DNA of 64,000 nt from Rhizobium sp. WSM4643 (GCF_025152745.1 NZ_CP104040.1:2046001-2110000), one strand, 5' to 3'; counted from the first letter of the stretch, positions 1 to 9,457 are shown. A program made the numbers and translations. The notes: a model not told the origin generated them from the letters alone.

Positions 1-356
1 GCCCAATTGGCGAGTGCCCCGTGCGCCTTGATGTAACGGACTCGGGCGCCTGCCAGAGCCGCAGCTCCCATCAGCGCCCCTATCTGCGTCGCCACAAGCT
101 GCTCCACTTCCCGGATGCTCAAGGGGATGAGGCGTCGTCCGAAACCTTCGCGATCTGCAAAGCCCGGATGAGCACCGGCGACGACACCCCGCTCGCTTGC
201 AAGGGTAAGCGTCTCCACCATGGTTGCCGGATCTCCTGCGTGCCCGCCACAGGCGATGTTCGCACTGGTGACGACGTCAAGGATCGCCTTGTCGTCGCCC
301 ATGCGCCAGGGTCCAAATCCCTCCCCCAGATCAGAATTGAGATCGATCTTCGTCAT
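1..356 (-). CDS. pxpA: 5-oxoprolinase subunit PxpA (LamB/YcsF family), 5' part only
   Basis: The first 118 codons of a leftward gene are present and the rest lies beyond the window edge. The product starts [17 protein letters not shown], the signature of the LamB/YcsF family, followed by [13 protein letters not shown] at about residues 32-44 and [17 protein letters not shown] at about 60-76, all conserved in the family. PxpA works with PxpB and PxpC to cleave 5-oxoproline to glutamate with ATP; the partners are not visible here and may lie outside the window or be absent. The ATG has only a weak GGAA-type ribosome site. No intact gene abuts it upstream. Confidence 0.88.
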   Translation of the reverse strand, partial: MTKIDLNSDLGEGFGPWRMGDDKAILDVVTSANIACGGHAGDPATMVETLTLASERGVVAGAHPGFADREGFGRRLIPLSIREVEQLVATQIGALMGAAALAGARVRYIKAHGALANW

Positions 357-723
357 GATTTCCGTCAACCCTTCGCGCCGGTCTTGTCAGCTTCGTCGCA
401 TTCTGGAGCGTCGAAGCCGAGGTGGAGCACACCTTCGCCCTGCGCGTCAAGAAAACGACGGCTGCTGACTGCGCGCGGCGAGCTTATGTGGCGGTCTCGG
501 GCCGTCTTTCGCGCGGGGCTTCGGTGGCAAGCTTACCATTGATCCGGCACAGATCGAATCCATCAGGCGTGGGTTACTGCCAGGCGAGGAATCCTTAAAT
601 CGATTCCGATTTGAGGAATTATGCAGTAAGATCGGAGGCGTAATCGTCGAGCACGTCGTATTCTCTCAAGAGTCAGGTGACTTGATCGACCAGCAGCAGT
701 GGCGCGCAGAATGTGGATGTGGA
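357..723. other. Intergenic stretch without a recognisable gene
   Basis: About 370 bases separate pxpA from the PAS gene. The frame of the PAS gene stays open leftwards to 469 but holds no ATG, GTG or TTG before 682, and the predicted peptide resembles nothing I know. A short interrupted palindrome, AAATCG-ATTC-CGATTT, lies at about 598-613 and looks like those seen elsewhere between rhizobial genes. Nothing else stands out. Confidence 0.5.
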
Positions 724-1245
724 ATGAACCTTGTCGACAGCATCGGCACGTCCGAATTTTCCGTTGCCGAAGAGCCTGGCATTTTCACCTGGGAATTGGC
801 GACCGACAAGGTTTATGCGGATTCGGCGCTGGCAAACCTCTTTGGGCTTGATCCGGAACAGACCCTGACGGGGCTGCCGGTCATACGATACCTCGACCGG
901 ATTCACCCGGACGACAAGCCATCTGTGGCCAAGGCGATTTCAGAATCGGTGATCACAGGAAATCCGTATCGCTGTGATTATCGTGTATTTGATCGAAGCG
1001 GGCAAATAGTAGCCGTGGCTGCCTTCGGCCGCTGCTTCAGGGATGAAGCCGGAAACCCGTCGCAATATGCGGGCATCGTATTTCCGACGAATGATCACGT
1101 CCAGCAGGACGAATTATCTGCTCACTGCAGGGCGGCACTGAAAATTGCGCGGTCATCCGGCCTGCAGGCGACAGCCGATGCGCTTGAAGCGATTCTCAAA
1201 GAGCTTGCCAAGCCGATGCCTTCGGAAACCGTGCAGGTTCATTGA
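724..1245 (+). CDS. PAS domain-containing protein
   Basis: The product has 173 residues. A PAS fold of the PAS_3 type covers roughly residues 15-120, with the typical W-E-L, ALANLFGLD, RIHPDDKPSV and YRCDYRVFDRSG segments. No kinase, cyclase or other output domain follows, only a short helical tail of about 45 residues, so it would act as a stand-alone sensor or as a partner for another protein. I chose the ATG at 724; a TTG at 682 lies directly against its ribosome-site-like sequence and is less likely. The ligand is unknown. It has no operon partner. Confidence 0.72.
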   Translation: MNLVDSIGTSEFSVAEEPGIFTWELATDKVYADSALANLFGLDPEQTLTGLPVIRYLDRIHPDDKPSVAKAISESVITGNPYRCDYRVFDRSGQIVAVAAFGRCFRDEAGNPSQYAGIVFPTNDHVQQDELSAHCRAALKIARSSGLQATADALEAILKELAKPMPSETVQVH

Positions 1246-1321
1246 TACCGTCGGCGCACTGGTAGCTCTCAAGGCATGTCACGTTAAAGGGGCGGCGTTG
1301 GCAATCAGGCACTCACCTCCG

Positions 1322-1705
1322 TCACTGCCGTCTTACCTCCTGGATATGACCGGCAAATCCTGCAAGCAGCGCGCCGAGCGGAAGACGCCGAACCAGCCTG
1401 GCGGCAATGAAGGTTGCGCCGATCGCTGCGACAAGTTTCAGCCAGGGATAATCGCCGAGCTGGACATGGGCGCTTGCATCGACCGATGCCGCCTTGGCTT
1501 TCAGCGCCGCTTCTGCATCCTCGCGCAGCACGCCGATGCGAGCATTCAGCAGCCTGACCTCATGCTGCAGGGCGTTCAGGCTCTCGTCGGCCTTTTCGCG
1601 CGCCGTCTGCTCCGCGGCATCGGCAAAGGGCGGATCGCCTTCCTCGATCAGTTCATCGGGGTCAGGCGGAAGGCCGTGGCGGTTGATGGATGATTGCATC
1701 GACAT
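1322..1705 (-). CDS. Hypothetical protein with coiled coil and C-terminal membrane segment
   Basis: The product has 127 residues. An acidic N-terminus, with DPDELIEEGDPPF, leads into a helical, coiled-coil-prone stretch at about residues 35-70. A hydrophobic segment near 85-100 (LKLVAAIGATFIAARLV) and a glycine/leucine-rich tail follow. The layout recalls small inner-membrane anchors of the YqjD/ElaB or DUF883 type, but I do not recognise the family. The start is fixed by GAGGAC just before the ATG. It follows the stress-protein gene on the same strand, with a hairpin between them. Confidence 0.6.
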   Translation of the reverse strand: MSMQSSINRHGLPPDPDELIEEGDPPFADAAEQTAREKADESLNALQHEVRLLNARIGVLREDAEAALKAKAASVDASAHVQLGDYPWLKLVAAIGATFIAARLVRRLPLGALLAGFAGHIQEVRRQ

Positions 1706-1734
1706 GTCCTCGAATAGGTGAGCGAGGGAAATGA

Positions 1735-1756
1735 GGCCCGGCGTTGCAGCCGGGCC
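1735..1756 (-). terminator. Hairpin after the stress-protein gene
   Basis: A perfect 8-bp stem, GGCCCGGC/GCCGGGCC, has a 6-base loop. Read leftwards it is followed by TCATTTCC, a weak T tract. It lies just after the stop codon at 1764 and would end that transcript, or at least reduce read-through into the next gene. Confidence 0.5.
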
Positions 1757-1763
1757 CCTGATA

Positions 1764-2429
1764 TCAATGGTCGCGCCGGAAACCCTGGCTCTGGTGAGAT
1801 CCGCCTTGCGATTGAGTTTGGGATTGGCGATTGGTTTCGTCCGTTGACGTGGTGCCAGGGTCGGGGAAGGTATAGGCACGCACCTTGGCACTTCCATGCG
1901 CGGTGTCCCGCATTGCCACCGGGCGCGCATCGTCGAATGCGCTCTCGGACACGGCGAGGTCTTCCGAGGCTTTGCCGCCATGCGCCGATCCGGCAAAGCC
2001 GGTATTGGACGCGCCTTGCTGTCTGTCCTCCAACGACCAGAGATCTGCCCGCTCATCCATGTCGATGCTGCCTTCGTCGTCCAGAATATCGTGGACGGTT
2101 TCATAAAGTGCGTCATCGACATCATTGACCTGGACGAGGAAGCCGCCGCGCCGCAGCCCTTCTGCATAGACCGCACGATCCTCATCGGGGAAGAAGAAGT
2201 CTGCCAGTGCATCGAAGAAGCCGCTGCGGTCGTCGCTCATGACGCCGGCATTTTTTCTGTCCGCCTCATATCCGGGCATCAGCCTTATTCTCGCAACCGG
2301 CACGCCCGCGTCTTCAAGACGGGAGACGGCGGATTCAGCCTCCGATCGGCTGTCGAAGAATGCAGCAAGACTGCTGCCCCCCGTCGGGCCTGAGAAGGCC
2401 GGATTGGTATCGTTGTAAATGCTGCCCAT
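1764..2429 (-). CDS. General stress protein 17M-like protein
   Basis: The product has 221 residues. Residues about 15-100 (AAFFDSRSEAESAVSRLEDA followed by RIRLMPGYE and GFLVQVNDVDDALYETVHDI) match the YflT / general-stress-protein-17M type domain, with a regulatory-domain-like alternation of helix and strand. The C-terminal half is polar, rich in Gln, Ser and Asp, and probably disordered. Its exact role is unknown; relatives are induced by stress. AGGAGAG seven bases before the ATG decides the start. Confidence 0.65.
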   Translation of the reverse strand: MGSIYNDTNPAFSGPTGGSSLAAFFDSRSEAESAVSRLEDAGVPVARIRLMPGYEADRKNAGVMSDDRSGFFDALADFFFPDEDRAVYAEGLRRGGFLVQVNDVDDALYETVHDILDDEGSIDMDERADLWSLEDRQQGASNTGFAGSAHGGKASEDLAVSESAFDDARPVAMRDTAHGSAKVRAYTFPDPGTTSTDETNRQSQTQSQGGSHQSQGFRRDH

Positions 2430-2710
2430 TTGGCTCTCCTGTCGGTGTGCAGATCCAGCCGCCAATCCGAAGTCTGGCCAATATCTGGCCGAAGGCTGGC
2501 TGACGCCTGGTTTCCTGACCTGAAGAACCGGTGGCTGAGGTGAATGTTCCACGGGAATTGCGATGCTCTGCCATATCGCCTGCGGTTCCATTACGTCGCC
2601 TGCCATCAGATGCGCAGAGCCATAAATTGCGCCGGCTGCGAAATCCCTCAGCGGTTGACGTCAAACCTTCGAAACGCTAGCACGGCTTTGACGCATTGGG
2701 GACAATTCAT

Positions 2711-3319
2711 ATGGATATCTTTACGGCAGCCGGTCTGACGGCTTTGCTGCAGGTCATCGCTATCGACCTCGTTCTCGCCGGCGACAACGCCGTGGTTATC
2801 GGCCTTGCCGCTGCCGGCCTGGAGGCCACGCAACGCCGCAAGGCGATCATCGTCGGCATTTTGGCCGCGACCGTACTGCGTATTCTCTTTGCCAGCGTTG
2901 CTGTCTATCTGCTGGCGATCGTCGGTCTGCTGCTGGCCGGCGGCCTGCTGCTGCTCTGGGTCTGCTGGAAGATGTGGCGCGAACTTCGCGCCGGTCACGG
3001 CGAGAACCACGAAGCGGCGGGTGCCGAAGGCGCGCCGAGAAAGACCTTCTTGCAGGCGGCGACCCAGATCGTCATCGCCGATGTCTCGATGTCGCTCGAC
3101 AACGTTCTGGCCGTTGCGGGTGCTGCACGCGAACATCCGAGCGTGCTGGTCATCGGTCTTGCCCTGTCGATCGCGCTGATGGGTATCGCCGCAAACCTGA
3201 TCGCCCGCTTGCTCAACAACCATCGCTGGATCGCCTATGTCGGTCTGCTGATCATCCTCTATGTCTCGCTTGACATGATCCACCGCGGCGCGGTCGAGGT
3301 TCTGCCTTATATGCAGTGA
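2711..3319 (+). CDS. TerC family integral membrane protein (YjbE type)
   Basis: The product has 202 residues with six to seven hydrophobic segments. Near residues 19-27 is IDLVLAGDN and near 115-130 IVIADVSMSLDN; these paired acidic motifs within membrane helices are diagnostic of TerC, which is linked to metal-ion (mainly manganese) export. A charged loop near 88-112 separates the two halves. I placed the start at the ATG rather than the TTG 15 bases upstream. I looked for a yybP-ykoY type manganese riboswitch in the leader and could not match one. Confidence 0.85.
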   Translation: MDIFTAAGLTALLQVIAIDLVLAGDNAVVIGLAAAGLEATQRRKAIIVGILAATVLRILFASVAVYLLAIVGLLLAGGLLLLWVCWKMWRELRAGHGENHEAAGAEGAPRKTFLQAATQIVIADVSMSLDNVLAVAGAAREHPSVLVIGLALSIALMGIAANLIARLLNNHRWIAYVGLLIILYVSLDMIHRGAVEVLPYMQ

Positions 3320-3340
3320 CCCTGCACTCAGTGCCGGGGC

Positions 3341-4165
3341 TCAGGCCCTGGCTCTGCCCTCGATCTCGAAGCTCATCTGGTCATACGCCGGCACCACATG
3401 ATCCGGCGTCTCAACCATCACCGCGTCGTAATCGAGCGGCGTGTGCATATGGGTGAGGATCGCCTGTTTCGGCTTCAGCCGGCCGATCCAGTCGAGCGAC
3501 TGTTCCAGCGACAGATGGCTCGGATGATAGCTATATTGCAGCGCGTCGATGATCAGCACGTCGAGATCTTTAAGCTTCTCGACAGTTTGCGGCGGGAAGT
3601 CACTGATATCGCTGCAATAAGCCACATCGCCGATGCGGAAGCCGAGAGAGTGGATATCCCCGTGCTGCTGGATATGCGGATGAAACGGGATCGTGCCTCC
3701 AGGGCCGTGGATTTCCAGAGGTTCATCGAGATTTTCGATGACGATCGGCAGCACGATCGGCGGATAATTGCTGCCCGGCGGCGTCTCCAAACAATAGCCG
3801 AAGGCTTCCCGCAGCCTGTCCATCGTAAATTGGTCGGCAAAGATCGGCACCCGGCGGCGCGTATTGTGAAAATAACCGCGCAAATCGTCGATGCCATGAA
3901 TATGGTCGGCGTGCGGATGGGTGTAGAGCACCGCATCGACATGATCGACACCTGCCCTGATCATCTGCTCGCGGAAATCCGGCCCTGTATCGATGACGAC
4001 GGTCGTCACCTCGCCATCCGGTGCGAATTGCTGCACCATGAAGGCGGCGCGCGTGCGCCGGTTCTTCGGATTGTTGGGATTGCAGGCGCCCCAGTCGCCG
4101 GTGATGCGCGGCACGCCCGGTGACGACGAACAGCCGAGAATGGTGAAACGCCGCCGGTAGAGCAC
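3341..4165 (-). CDS. MBL-fold metallohydrolase (phosphoribosyl cyclic phosphodiesterase-like)
   Basis: The product has 274 residues. The metallo-beta-lactamase zinc motif THPHADHIHGID lies near residue 110, with the further ligands in DISDF near 195 and in ILTHMHTPLDYD near the C-terminus. The N-terminus LGCSSSPGVPRI is typical of the PhnP/YycJ-like branch. It is the last gene of a metG-tatD-MBL unit: the GTG start at 4165 lies four bases after the TatD stop, so translation is probably coupled. The natural substrate is unknown; in related alphaproteobacteria the gene keeps this position beside tatD. Confidence 0.85.
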   Translation of the reverse strand: MLYRRRFTILGCSSSPGVPRITGDWGACNPNNPKNRRTRAAFMVQQFAPDGEVTTVVIDTGPDFREQMIRAGVDHVDAVLYTHPHADHIHGIDDLRGYFHNTRRRVPIFADQFTMDRLREAFGYCLETPPGSNYPPIVLPIVIENLDEPLEIHGPGGTIPFHPHIQQHGDIHSLGFRIGDVAYCSDISDFPPQTVEKLKDLDVLIIDALQYSYHPSHLSLEQSLDWIGRLKPKQAILTHMHTPLDYDAVMVETPDHVVPAYDQMSFEIEGRARA

Positions 4166-4169
4166 GCCG

Positions 4170-4952
4170 CTAGATCCTCGGCATCTTCGAGAACAGGCGG
4201 AAAGCGTTCTCCGTCGTAATCCGCGCGACCTCTTCATGGGAAAGGCCGATCGTATCGGCGAGCACCTCGGCCGTGTTAACAACATAGGACGGCTCATTGC
4301 GCTTGCCGCGCCAGCGCTTCGGCGCCAGATAGGGCGCGTCCGTTTCCACAAGCAGCCGCTCATGCGGGAGCGTCTTGGCGATCTCTCGCAGCTCTTCCGA
4401 TTTCGGGAAGGTCAAAATGCCGGAGAAGGAGATGTATCCGCCGAGCGCGACTCCGGTCTTGGCAAGTTCGGGGCCTGCCGAGAAGCAGTGCAGGATAAAG
4501 GGGAAGGCCCCCTTCCCGCTTTCCTCGGTCAGGATCTCAGCCATGTCCTCGTCGGCGCTGCGGCTGTGGATGACGAGCGGCAGCTGAGTCTCGCGCGCCG
4601 CCGCAATATGGCGCCGAAAGCCGGTCTGCTGGTCCTCAGGCTTTTGCGTGTCATAGAAATAGTCGAGACCGGCCTCGCCGATCGCCACCACCTTTTGATG
4701 GGCATTGGCGAGACGCACCAGCTCTTCCGTCTGGATATCCAGCTCTTCGTCGGCATTGTTCGGATGCGTGCCCACGGAGCAGAATACCGAGGGATATTTC
4801 TCCGTGATGGCAAGCAATGTCTCGAGCTTTCGCACCCGCGTCGAGATCGTCACCATCTGTGCAACACCAGCCGAATGGGCGCGCGCGACGATCTCGTCCC
4901 GCTCCGCCTCGAAGTCGGCGAAATCAAGATGGCAATGCGTGTCGATCAGCAC
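4170..4952 (-). CDS. TatD family hydrolase / DNase
   Basis: The product has 260 residues. Metal-binding residues are seen in DTHCHLDF at the N-terminus, GEAGLDYFYD near 93-102, LVIHSRSADEDM near 130, LHCFSA near 155, and ETDAPYLAPKRWRGKRNEPS near 205. TatD enzymes are magnesium-dependent 3'-5' exonucleases or deoxyribonucleases acting in DNA repair. The GTG start begins four bases past the metG stop codon, so it sits in the metG-tatD-MBL unit. Confidence 0.92.
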   Translation of the reverse strand: MLIDTHCHLDFADFEAERDEIVARAHSAGVAQMVTISTRVRKLETLLAITEKYPSVFCSVGTHPNNADEELDIQTEELVRLANAHQKVVAIGEAGLDYFYDTQKPEDQQTGFRRHIAAARETQLPLVIHSRSADEDMAEILTEESGKGAFPFILHCFSAGPELAKTGVALGGYISFSGILTFPKSEELREIAKTLPHERLLVETDAPYLAPKRWRGKRNEPSYVVNTAEVLADTIGLSHEEVARITTENAFRLFSKMPRI

Positions 4953-4956
4953 GGCC

Positions 4957-6507
4957 TTAAGCCTCCGGAGCCACGTGGCGCGGGAAGACCGGCGTCGGCG
5001 CTTCGAGGGCCGTTCCGGCAACCAGACGACCGGCTTCGCCGAGGGCAGCAAAATCGCGCTTGTCTGCAGCTGCCGCGACAAGATCGAGCAGCTTGGCCGA
5101 GGATTCAGGCATGAAGGGCTGAAGCAGGATGGCGATCTGGCGCACGACTTCGGCGGTGACGTAAAGCACGGTGCCCATACGCTCCGGATCGGTCTTCTTC
5201 AGCGCCCACGGCGCCTGGCCGGCGAAATAACGATCGGTCTCGGAAACGACCGAAATGATCGAGGCAAGCGCCCGATGGATCTGCTGCTTGCCCATGTCTT
5301 CGCGGGTCGAAGCGTGCAGCGCGTCGACCTCAGCCAGCATCGCTCTGTCCTCGTCGCTGAGCGCGCCGCATTGCGGGATCTTGCTGTCGCAATTCTTGAC
5401 GATCATCGACAGCGACCGGCTGGCGAGATTGCCGATGCCGTTGGCGAGGTCGGAGTTGATGCGGGTGCCGATCGCCTCTTCGCTATAGCTGCCGTCCTGG
5501 CCGAAGGAGACTTCGCGCAGGAAGAAGTAACGCACCTGGTCGAGGCCGAAATGGTTCACCAGATTGACCGGATCGACGACGTTGCCGAGCGACTTCGACA
5601 TCTTCTCGCCCTTGTTGAGCAGGAAGCCGTGGGCAAAGACCCGCTTCGGCAGCGGCAGCTTCGCCGACATCAGGAAAGCCGGCCAGTAGACGGCGTGGAA
5701 GCGGATGATGTCCTTGCCGATGATGTGCACGTCGGCCGGCCAGTATTTCGCCCGAGGGCCGTTCCTGTCCTCGATATAGCCGGTCGCGGTGATGTAGTTG
5801 GTCAGCGCGTCGACCCAGACATACATGACATGGGCCGGATCGTTCGGCACCTTGATGCCCCAGTCGAAGGTCGTGCGTGAGACCGAGAGGTCCTTGAGGC
5901 CCGACTTGACGAAGGAGATCACCTCGTTGCGGCGCTCGGCCGGACCGATGAAATCGGGGTTCGCCTCGTAATGCGCAAGCAGCTTCTCCTGGTATTCGGA
6001 GAGCTTGAAGAAATAGCTTGCCTCTTCCACCCACTCGACAGGCGTGCCCTGCGGCCCGTAGCGCACGCCGTCGGCGCGCTGCTCCGTCTCGTTTTCCTGG
6101 TAATAGGCCTCGTCGCGCACCGAATACCAGCCGGCATAGCTGTCCTTGTAAATGTCGCCATTGTCGGCCATCAGCTTCCAGATGTTGCGCGACGTCTCGT
6201 GATGGCGCTCCTGCGTGGTGCGGATGAAATCATCGTTCGAAGCGTTGAGCAGCGTCGCCATCGCCTGGAATTCGCCAGAGTTGCGGTCGGCGAGCGCCTG
6301 CGCGCTGATGCCCTCGGCGCGTGCCGTCTGCTGCATCTTCTGGCCGTGTTCGTCGGTGCCTGTGAGGAAAAACACATCCTTGCCGTCGAGGCGCTGGTAG
6401 CGTGCCATCGCATCCGTCGCGATCAGCTCATAGGCATGACCGATATGCGGCTTGCCGTTAGGGTAGGAAATCGCGGTGGTGATGTAGAAGGGTGTCTTGT
6501 CTGTCAT
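4957..6507 (-). CDS. metG: Methionyl-tRNA synthetase
   Basis: The product has 516 residues. The class I signature HIGH is at residues 21-24 and KMSKS follows GE near residue 300. The anticodon-binding helical domain covers about 370-500 and there is no C-terminal tRNA-binding appendix, so this is the short form. The connective insertion reads [15 protein letters not shown] where zinc-binding relatives carry cysteines, so the zinc knuckle is absent. It charges tRNA-Met in the cytoplasm. I chose the inner ATG over the TTG nine bases upstream. It leads the metG-tatD-MBL unit. Confidence 0.97.
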   Translation of the reverse strand: MTDKTPFYITTAISYPNGKPHIGHAYELIATDAMARYQRLDGKDVFFLTGTDEHGQKMQQTARAEGISAQALADRNSGEFQAMATLLNASNDDFIRTTQERHHETSRNIWKLMADNGDIYKDSYAGWYSVRDEAYYQENETEQRADGVRYGPQGTPVEWVEEASYFFKLSEYQEKLLAHYEANPDFIGPAERRNEVISFVKSGLKDLSVSRTTFDWGIKVPNDPAHVMYVWVDALTNYITATGYIEDRNGPRAKYWPADVHIIGKDIIRFHAVYWPAFLMSAKLPLPKRVFAHGFLLNKGEKMSKSLGNVVDPVNLVNHFGLDQVRYFFLREVSFGQDGSYSEEAIGTRINSDLANGIGNLASRSLSMIVKNCDSKIPQCGALSDEDRAMLAEVDALHASTREDMGKQQIHRALASIISVVSETDRYFAGQAPWALKKTDPERMGTVLYVTAEVVRQIAILLQPFMPESSAKLLDLVAAAADKRDFAALGEAGRLVAGTALEAPTPVFPRHVAPEA

Positions 6508-6741
6508 GGCGGCCAATGTCCGGCTAACTCTATAAAAATGGTCAGCCGCTCTTAGCGCATGTCACCGTCAAGCGAAACCTCAACTTTCCAGTTGCCGATG
6601 TTTTCCGGGACGGCGAGGGCATGAACTTGACTCAGCTTCTCACCCAATCTACCCGTCATAAGACAGAGGGCGGGACAAGAACGAAGTGCCAGTTTTCATT
6701 TGCCGGGTTTGTGGTGGCCGCGCGCCGTCAGGGGCGCTTGT

Positions 6742-7530
6742 TTGACATTCGAGCCGCTCTATTCGCTGTCAGGTCTGTTCGTGGGCGCGCTCGTCGGCAT
6801 CACCGGCGTTGGTGGCGGTTCGCTGATGACGCCCCTGCTGGTGCTGCTCTTCGGCGTCCATCCCGCCACCGCCGTCGGCACCGATCTTCTTTATGCGGCG
6901 ATCACCAAGACGGCCGGCACCGCCGTTCACGGCATGCATGGGCGCGTCAACTGGAAGATCGTCGGCAGCCTCGCAGCCGGCAGCCTGCCGGCCGCCCTGC
7001 TGATGCTATGGCTGCTGGCTGGCGTCGATCGCAAAAGCATCGGCGTAACCAATACCATCACCACCGCGCTCGGCTGGCTTCTGGTCATGACCGCGATCAT
7101 GCTGGTCTTCCGGGGCCCGATCCTCGAATTGGCGCGCCGCGCCATCGGCGATCGCACGCCGCCGAAGCCGACGACCATCCTCGTCCTCACCGTCGTTCTC
7201 GGATCCGTTCTCGGCGTCCTCGTCACCTTGACCTCTGTCGGCGCCGGCGCGTTGGGGGTGACGATCCTGCTGATCCTTTATCCCAGGCTCGATGTGCGCG
7301 AGATCGTCGGTTCCGATATCGTCCATGCAGTACCGCTGACCTTGATCGGCGGCACGGGCTATTGGCTGATCGGCGAGATCGACTGGCCGATGCTGCTTGC
7401 CCTGTTGATCGGCTCTATCCCCGGCATCATCATCGGAAGCCTTCTGGCGCCGAGGCTGCACGAACGCACCATCCGCATCGTCCTTGCCGCCACCCTTGCC
7501 GTCGTCGCATTAAAGCTGCTGACCGGCTGA
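6742..7530 (+). CDS. Sulfite exporter TauE/SafE family protein
   Basis: The product has about 262 residues and eight or so hydrophobic segments in two repeats. The first repeat carries the glycine-rich GALVGITGVGGGSLMTP near residue 14 and the second TLTSVGAGALGVTIL near 160, the usual TauE pattern. It probably exports an anionic sulfur or organic acid; the substrate is not deducible. The start is likely TTG at 6742, behind AGGGGCG. The gene runs against its neighbours and separates holB from metG, which face the same way, so it looks like an insertion into that block. Confidence 0.8.
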   Translation: MTFEPLYSLSGLFVGALVGITGVGGGSLMTPLLVLLFGVHPATAVGTDLLYAAITKTAGTAVHGMHGRVNWKIVGSLAAGSLPAALLMLWLLAGVDRKSIGVTNTITTALGWLLVMTAIMLVFRGPILELARRAIGDRTPPKPTTILVLTVVLGSVLGVLVTLTSVGAGALGVTILLILYPRLDVREIVGSDIVHAVPLTLIGGTGYWLIGEIDWPMLLALLIGSIPGIIIGSLLAPRLHERTIRIVLAATLAVVALKLLTG

Positions 7531-7614
7531 CGATGCATGTCGCCCAAAAAGTGTGCAGCGGTTTTGGGATAACGACATGCATAAATCAGAGAATTAAAGC
7601 GCTTCGCGCTTTAA
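7531..7614. repeat. Intergenic mosaic repeat, also a bidirectional terminator
   Basis: The element opens and closes with TGCATGTCG/CGACATGCA arms around AAAAAGTGTGCAGCGGTTTT. This core is nearly shared with the RIME copies at 21.9 and 63.7 kb. A separate perfect 9-bp hairpin, TTAAAGCGC-TTC-GCGCTTTAA, lies at 7594-7614 and contains the stop codon of holB (7611-7613). It sits between convergent tauE-type and holB genes and can end both transcripts. Confidence 0.7.
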
Positions 7615-8636
7615 ACGCCCGGCTGCTTGATATCGGCGAGAATGCTGATGATCGTCTGCTTGCGGTCGAGATTGTAGCCATCTGAAATGGTGAGCCGCTC
7701 GGTGATCTCGGAATAGAGCCGCGCCAGCCGCTCTGCCGCGGCGATCTGCCCCGCGCCTGCCGCCGCGCGCGCGCGGTTCATGATGTCGTCGCCGACATGG
7801 CTGACGAAGAAATCGAAGATCGTGTCGCTTTCCCGACCCGAAAGTGCGTCGGCCAGCCGATGCATCGCCTTGCGAGCCGTCGGCCCTTCGGCGGCAAGCA
7901 TCTCGTCATAGGCGGCGATGATGTCGCCGCCGCCATAGTTCAACAGTTTCAGCGCCTCGCCGACGCTGCCTTTGGCGGCCGAAAGCACCGTTCCGCCCTC
8001 GCCTGATATGCCGAGATGGGCAAGGGCCGCGACGAGTGCTTCGTCGGTAAGCGGCGCCAGTTTCAGCGGCAGGCACCGCGAGCGGATCGTCGGCAGCAGC
8101 CGTCCCGGCGCGTGCGAGAGCACCAGGAACAGCGCCCGCTTCGGCGGTTCTTCCAGGATCTTCAGGATGGCGTTGGCTGCATTGCGGTTCATGTCGTCGG
8201 CAGGATCGATGATGACGATCCGCCAGTTGCCGGTGCCAGACGTCTGCGAGAAGAACTTGCCGGCGCGGCGCACCTCGTCGACGGTGATTGCCGATTTCAC
8301 CTTGCCGGTCTTTTCGTCTACCGGCCGAGCAAGGTGTAGCAGATTATGCGAGGCACCGGAGGCGATCTGCCGGCTGATGGGAGAGGCAGGATCGGGATCG
8401 CCGATCGTCTTCGGCGCTGTCTCGGGATCGGGATGCGAGAGCACGTGATTGGCGAAACGGAAGGCTAGCGTCGCCTTGCCGATGCCTTCCGGCCCCTCGA
8501 TCAGGATGGCGTGGTGGCCCTTGCCGGACCGGTAGGACTGGGCAAGGAACGCCTCCGCCTCTTCATGGCCGAACAGTCTGGTATTTTCCCCCGGCCAGAT
8601 GGCGCCGTCGAGCAGTCCGGGCCTTTCCTCACTCAT
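7611..8636 (-). CDS. holB: DNA polymerase III subunit delta'
   Basis: The product has 341 residues. The Walker A segment is altered but recognisable as IEGPEGIGKATLAFRFA near residue 45; a DVxRR-like dimer interface (TVDEVRRAGKFF) and IIDPADDMNRNAANAILKILEEPP follow near 115-150, typical of delta' in the clamp loader. It helps to load the beta clamp during replication. It follows tmk directly: a GTG at 8648 overlaps the tmk stop as GTGA, and the ATG at 8636 is the alternative that I prefer by family length. The stop codon lies in a repeat-borne hairpin. Confidence 0.93.
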   Translation of the reverse strand: MSEERPGLLDGAIWPGENTRLFGHEEAEAFLAQSYRSGKGHHAILIEGPEGIGKATLAFRFANHVLSHPDPETAPKTIGDPDPASPISRQIASGASHNLLHLARPVDEKTGKVKSAITVDEVRRAGKFFSQTSGTGNWRIVIIDPADDMNRNAANAILKILEEPPKRALFLVLSHAPGRLLPTIRSRCLPLKLAPLTDEALVAALAHLGISGEGGTVLSAAKGSVGEALKLLNYGGGDIIAAYDEMLAAEGPTARKAMHRLADALSGRESDTIFDFFVSHVGDDIMNRARAAAGAGQIAAAERLARLYSEITERLTISDGYNLDRKQTIISILADIKQPGV

Positions 8637-8644
8637 AATGGGCT

Positions 8645-9325
8645 TCACTCATGATGGGCGGCTTCCGGCATTCGCAAACGGCCCGCGGGCGACAGCAGCT
8701 GTTTGACGATCGCCAGGATCTCGGCGGCGATCGCCTCCTCCGTCTGCATGGCGTTGACCACGTGGCAGCGCTCGGGCTCGCGGGCGGCGATATCGAGAAA
8801 GGCCTCGCGCCGTTTCTCGTGCGTTTCCAGCCGCTCTTTTTCGTAGCGATCGGGACCGTCAGCGGCAGCGCGCTTCTGCGCCCGCTCCAGCCCGACCCTG
8901 GCGGGGATGTCGAGGATCACCGTACAATCCGGCATGACGCCGTTGATGGCGATACGCTGCAGCGTCTCGATGAAATCGGGCTCGAGATTGCCGGTGATGC
9001 CCTGGTAAACGCGGGAGGAATCCATGAAGCGGTCGCAGAGCACGACCTTGCCTGATGCAAGGGCTGGCCGGATCACCTCTTCGACATGGTCGTTGCGTGC
9101 CGCCGCAAAGAGGATCGCCTCCATCCGCGTGCCGAAGGCCTCGGCAGCGCCCGACAGCAGCACGTGGCGCACGGCCTCGGCACCCGGCGAACCGCCGGGT
9201 TCGCGCGTCACCAGCACGTCGTGACCTTCGCCCTTCAGCGCCTCGGCGAGGCGACGGATTTGCGTGGATTTCCCAGCGCCTTCCCCGCCTTCAAACGTAA
9301 CGAACAATCCCGTACCGGATGACAA
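8645..9325 (-). CDS. tmk: Thymidylate kinase
   Basis: The product has 226 residues. The P-loop [11 protein letters not shown] is near residues 11-21, the DRF-type motif appears as LCDRFMDSS near 97-105, and the lid region carries basic residues ([17 protein letters not shown]). It phosphorylates dTMP to dTDP in the cytoplasm. The start is probably a TTG at 9325, because GGGAAG lies six bases upstream and the protein then begins MSSGTGLFV, as in rhizobial relatives. An earlier in-frame start is possible but lacks a ribosome site. Confidence 0.94.
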   Translation of the reverse strand: MSSGTGLFVTFEGGEGAGKSTQIRRLAEALKGEGHDVLVTREPGGSPGAEAVRHVLLSGAAEAFGTRMEAILFAAARNDHVEEVIRPALASGKVVLCDRFMDSSRVYQGITGNLEPDFIETLQRIAINGVMPDCTVILDIPARVGLERAQKRAAADGPDRYEKERLETHEKRREAFLDIAAREPERCHVVNAMQTEEAIAAEILAIVKQLLSPAGRLRMPEAAHHE

Positions 9326-9457
9326 TGACAACTTCCCGCATTCCAGGCGCCGCACGCGCCCCGCTCCTTCTATCTATCCGAAGATATCATGGAGGAAAAC
9401 CTTTCGCCGCGGCGACATATTCACCTTTCCCGGCAAATTGCATTGGAAACCGAATGT

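Noticed and set aside
2430..2710. Possible manganese (yybP-ykoY) riboswitch before the TerC-type gene
   Set aside because: The leader lacks the paired conserved segments that I know for this RNA.
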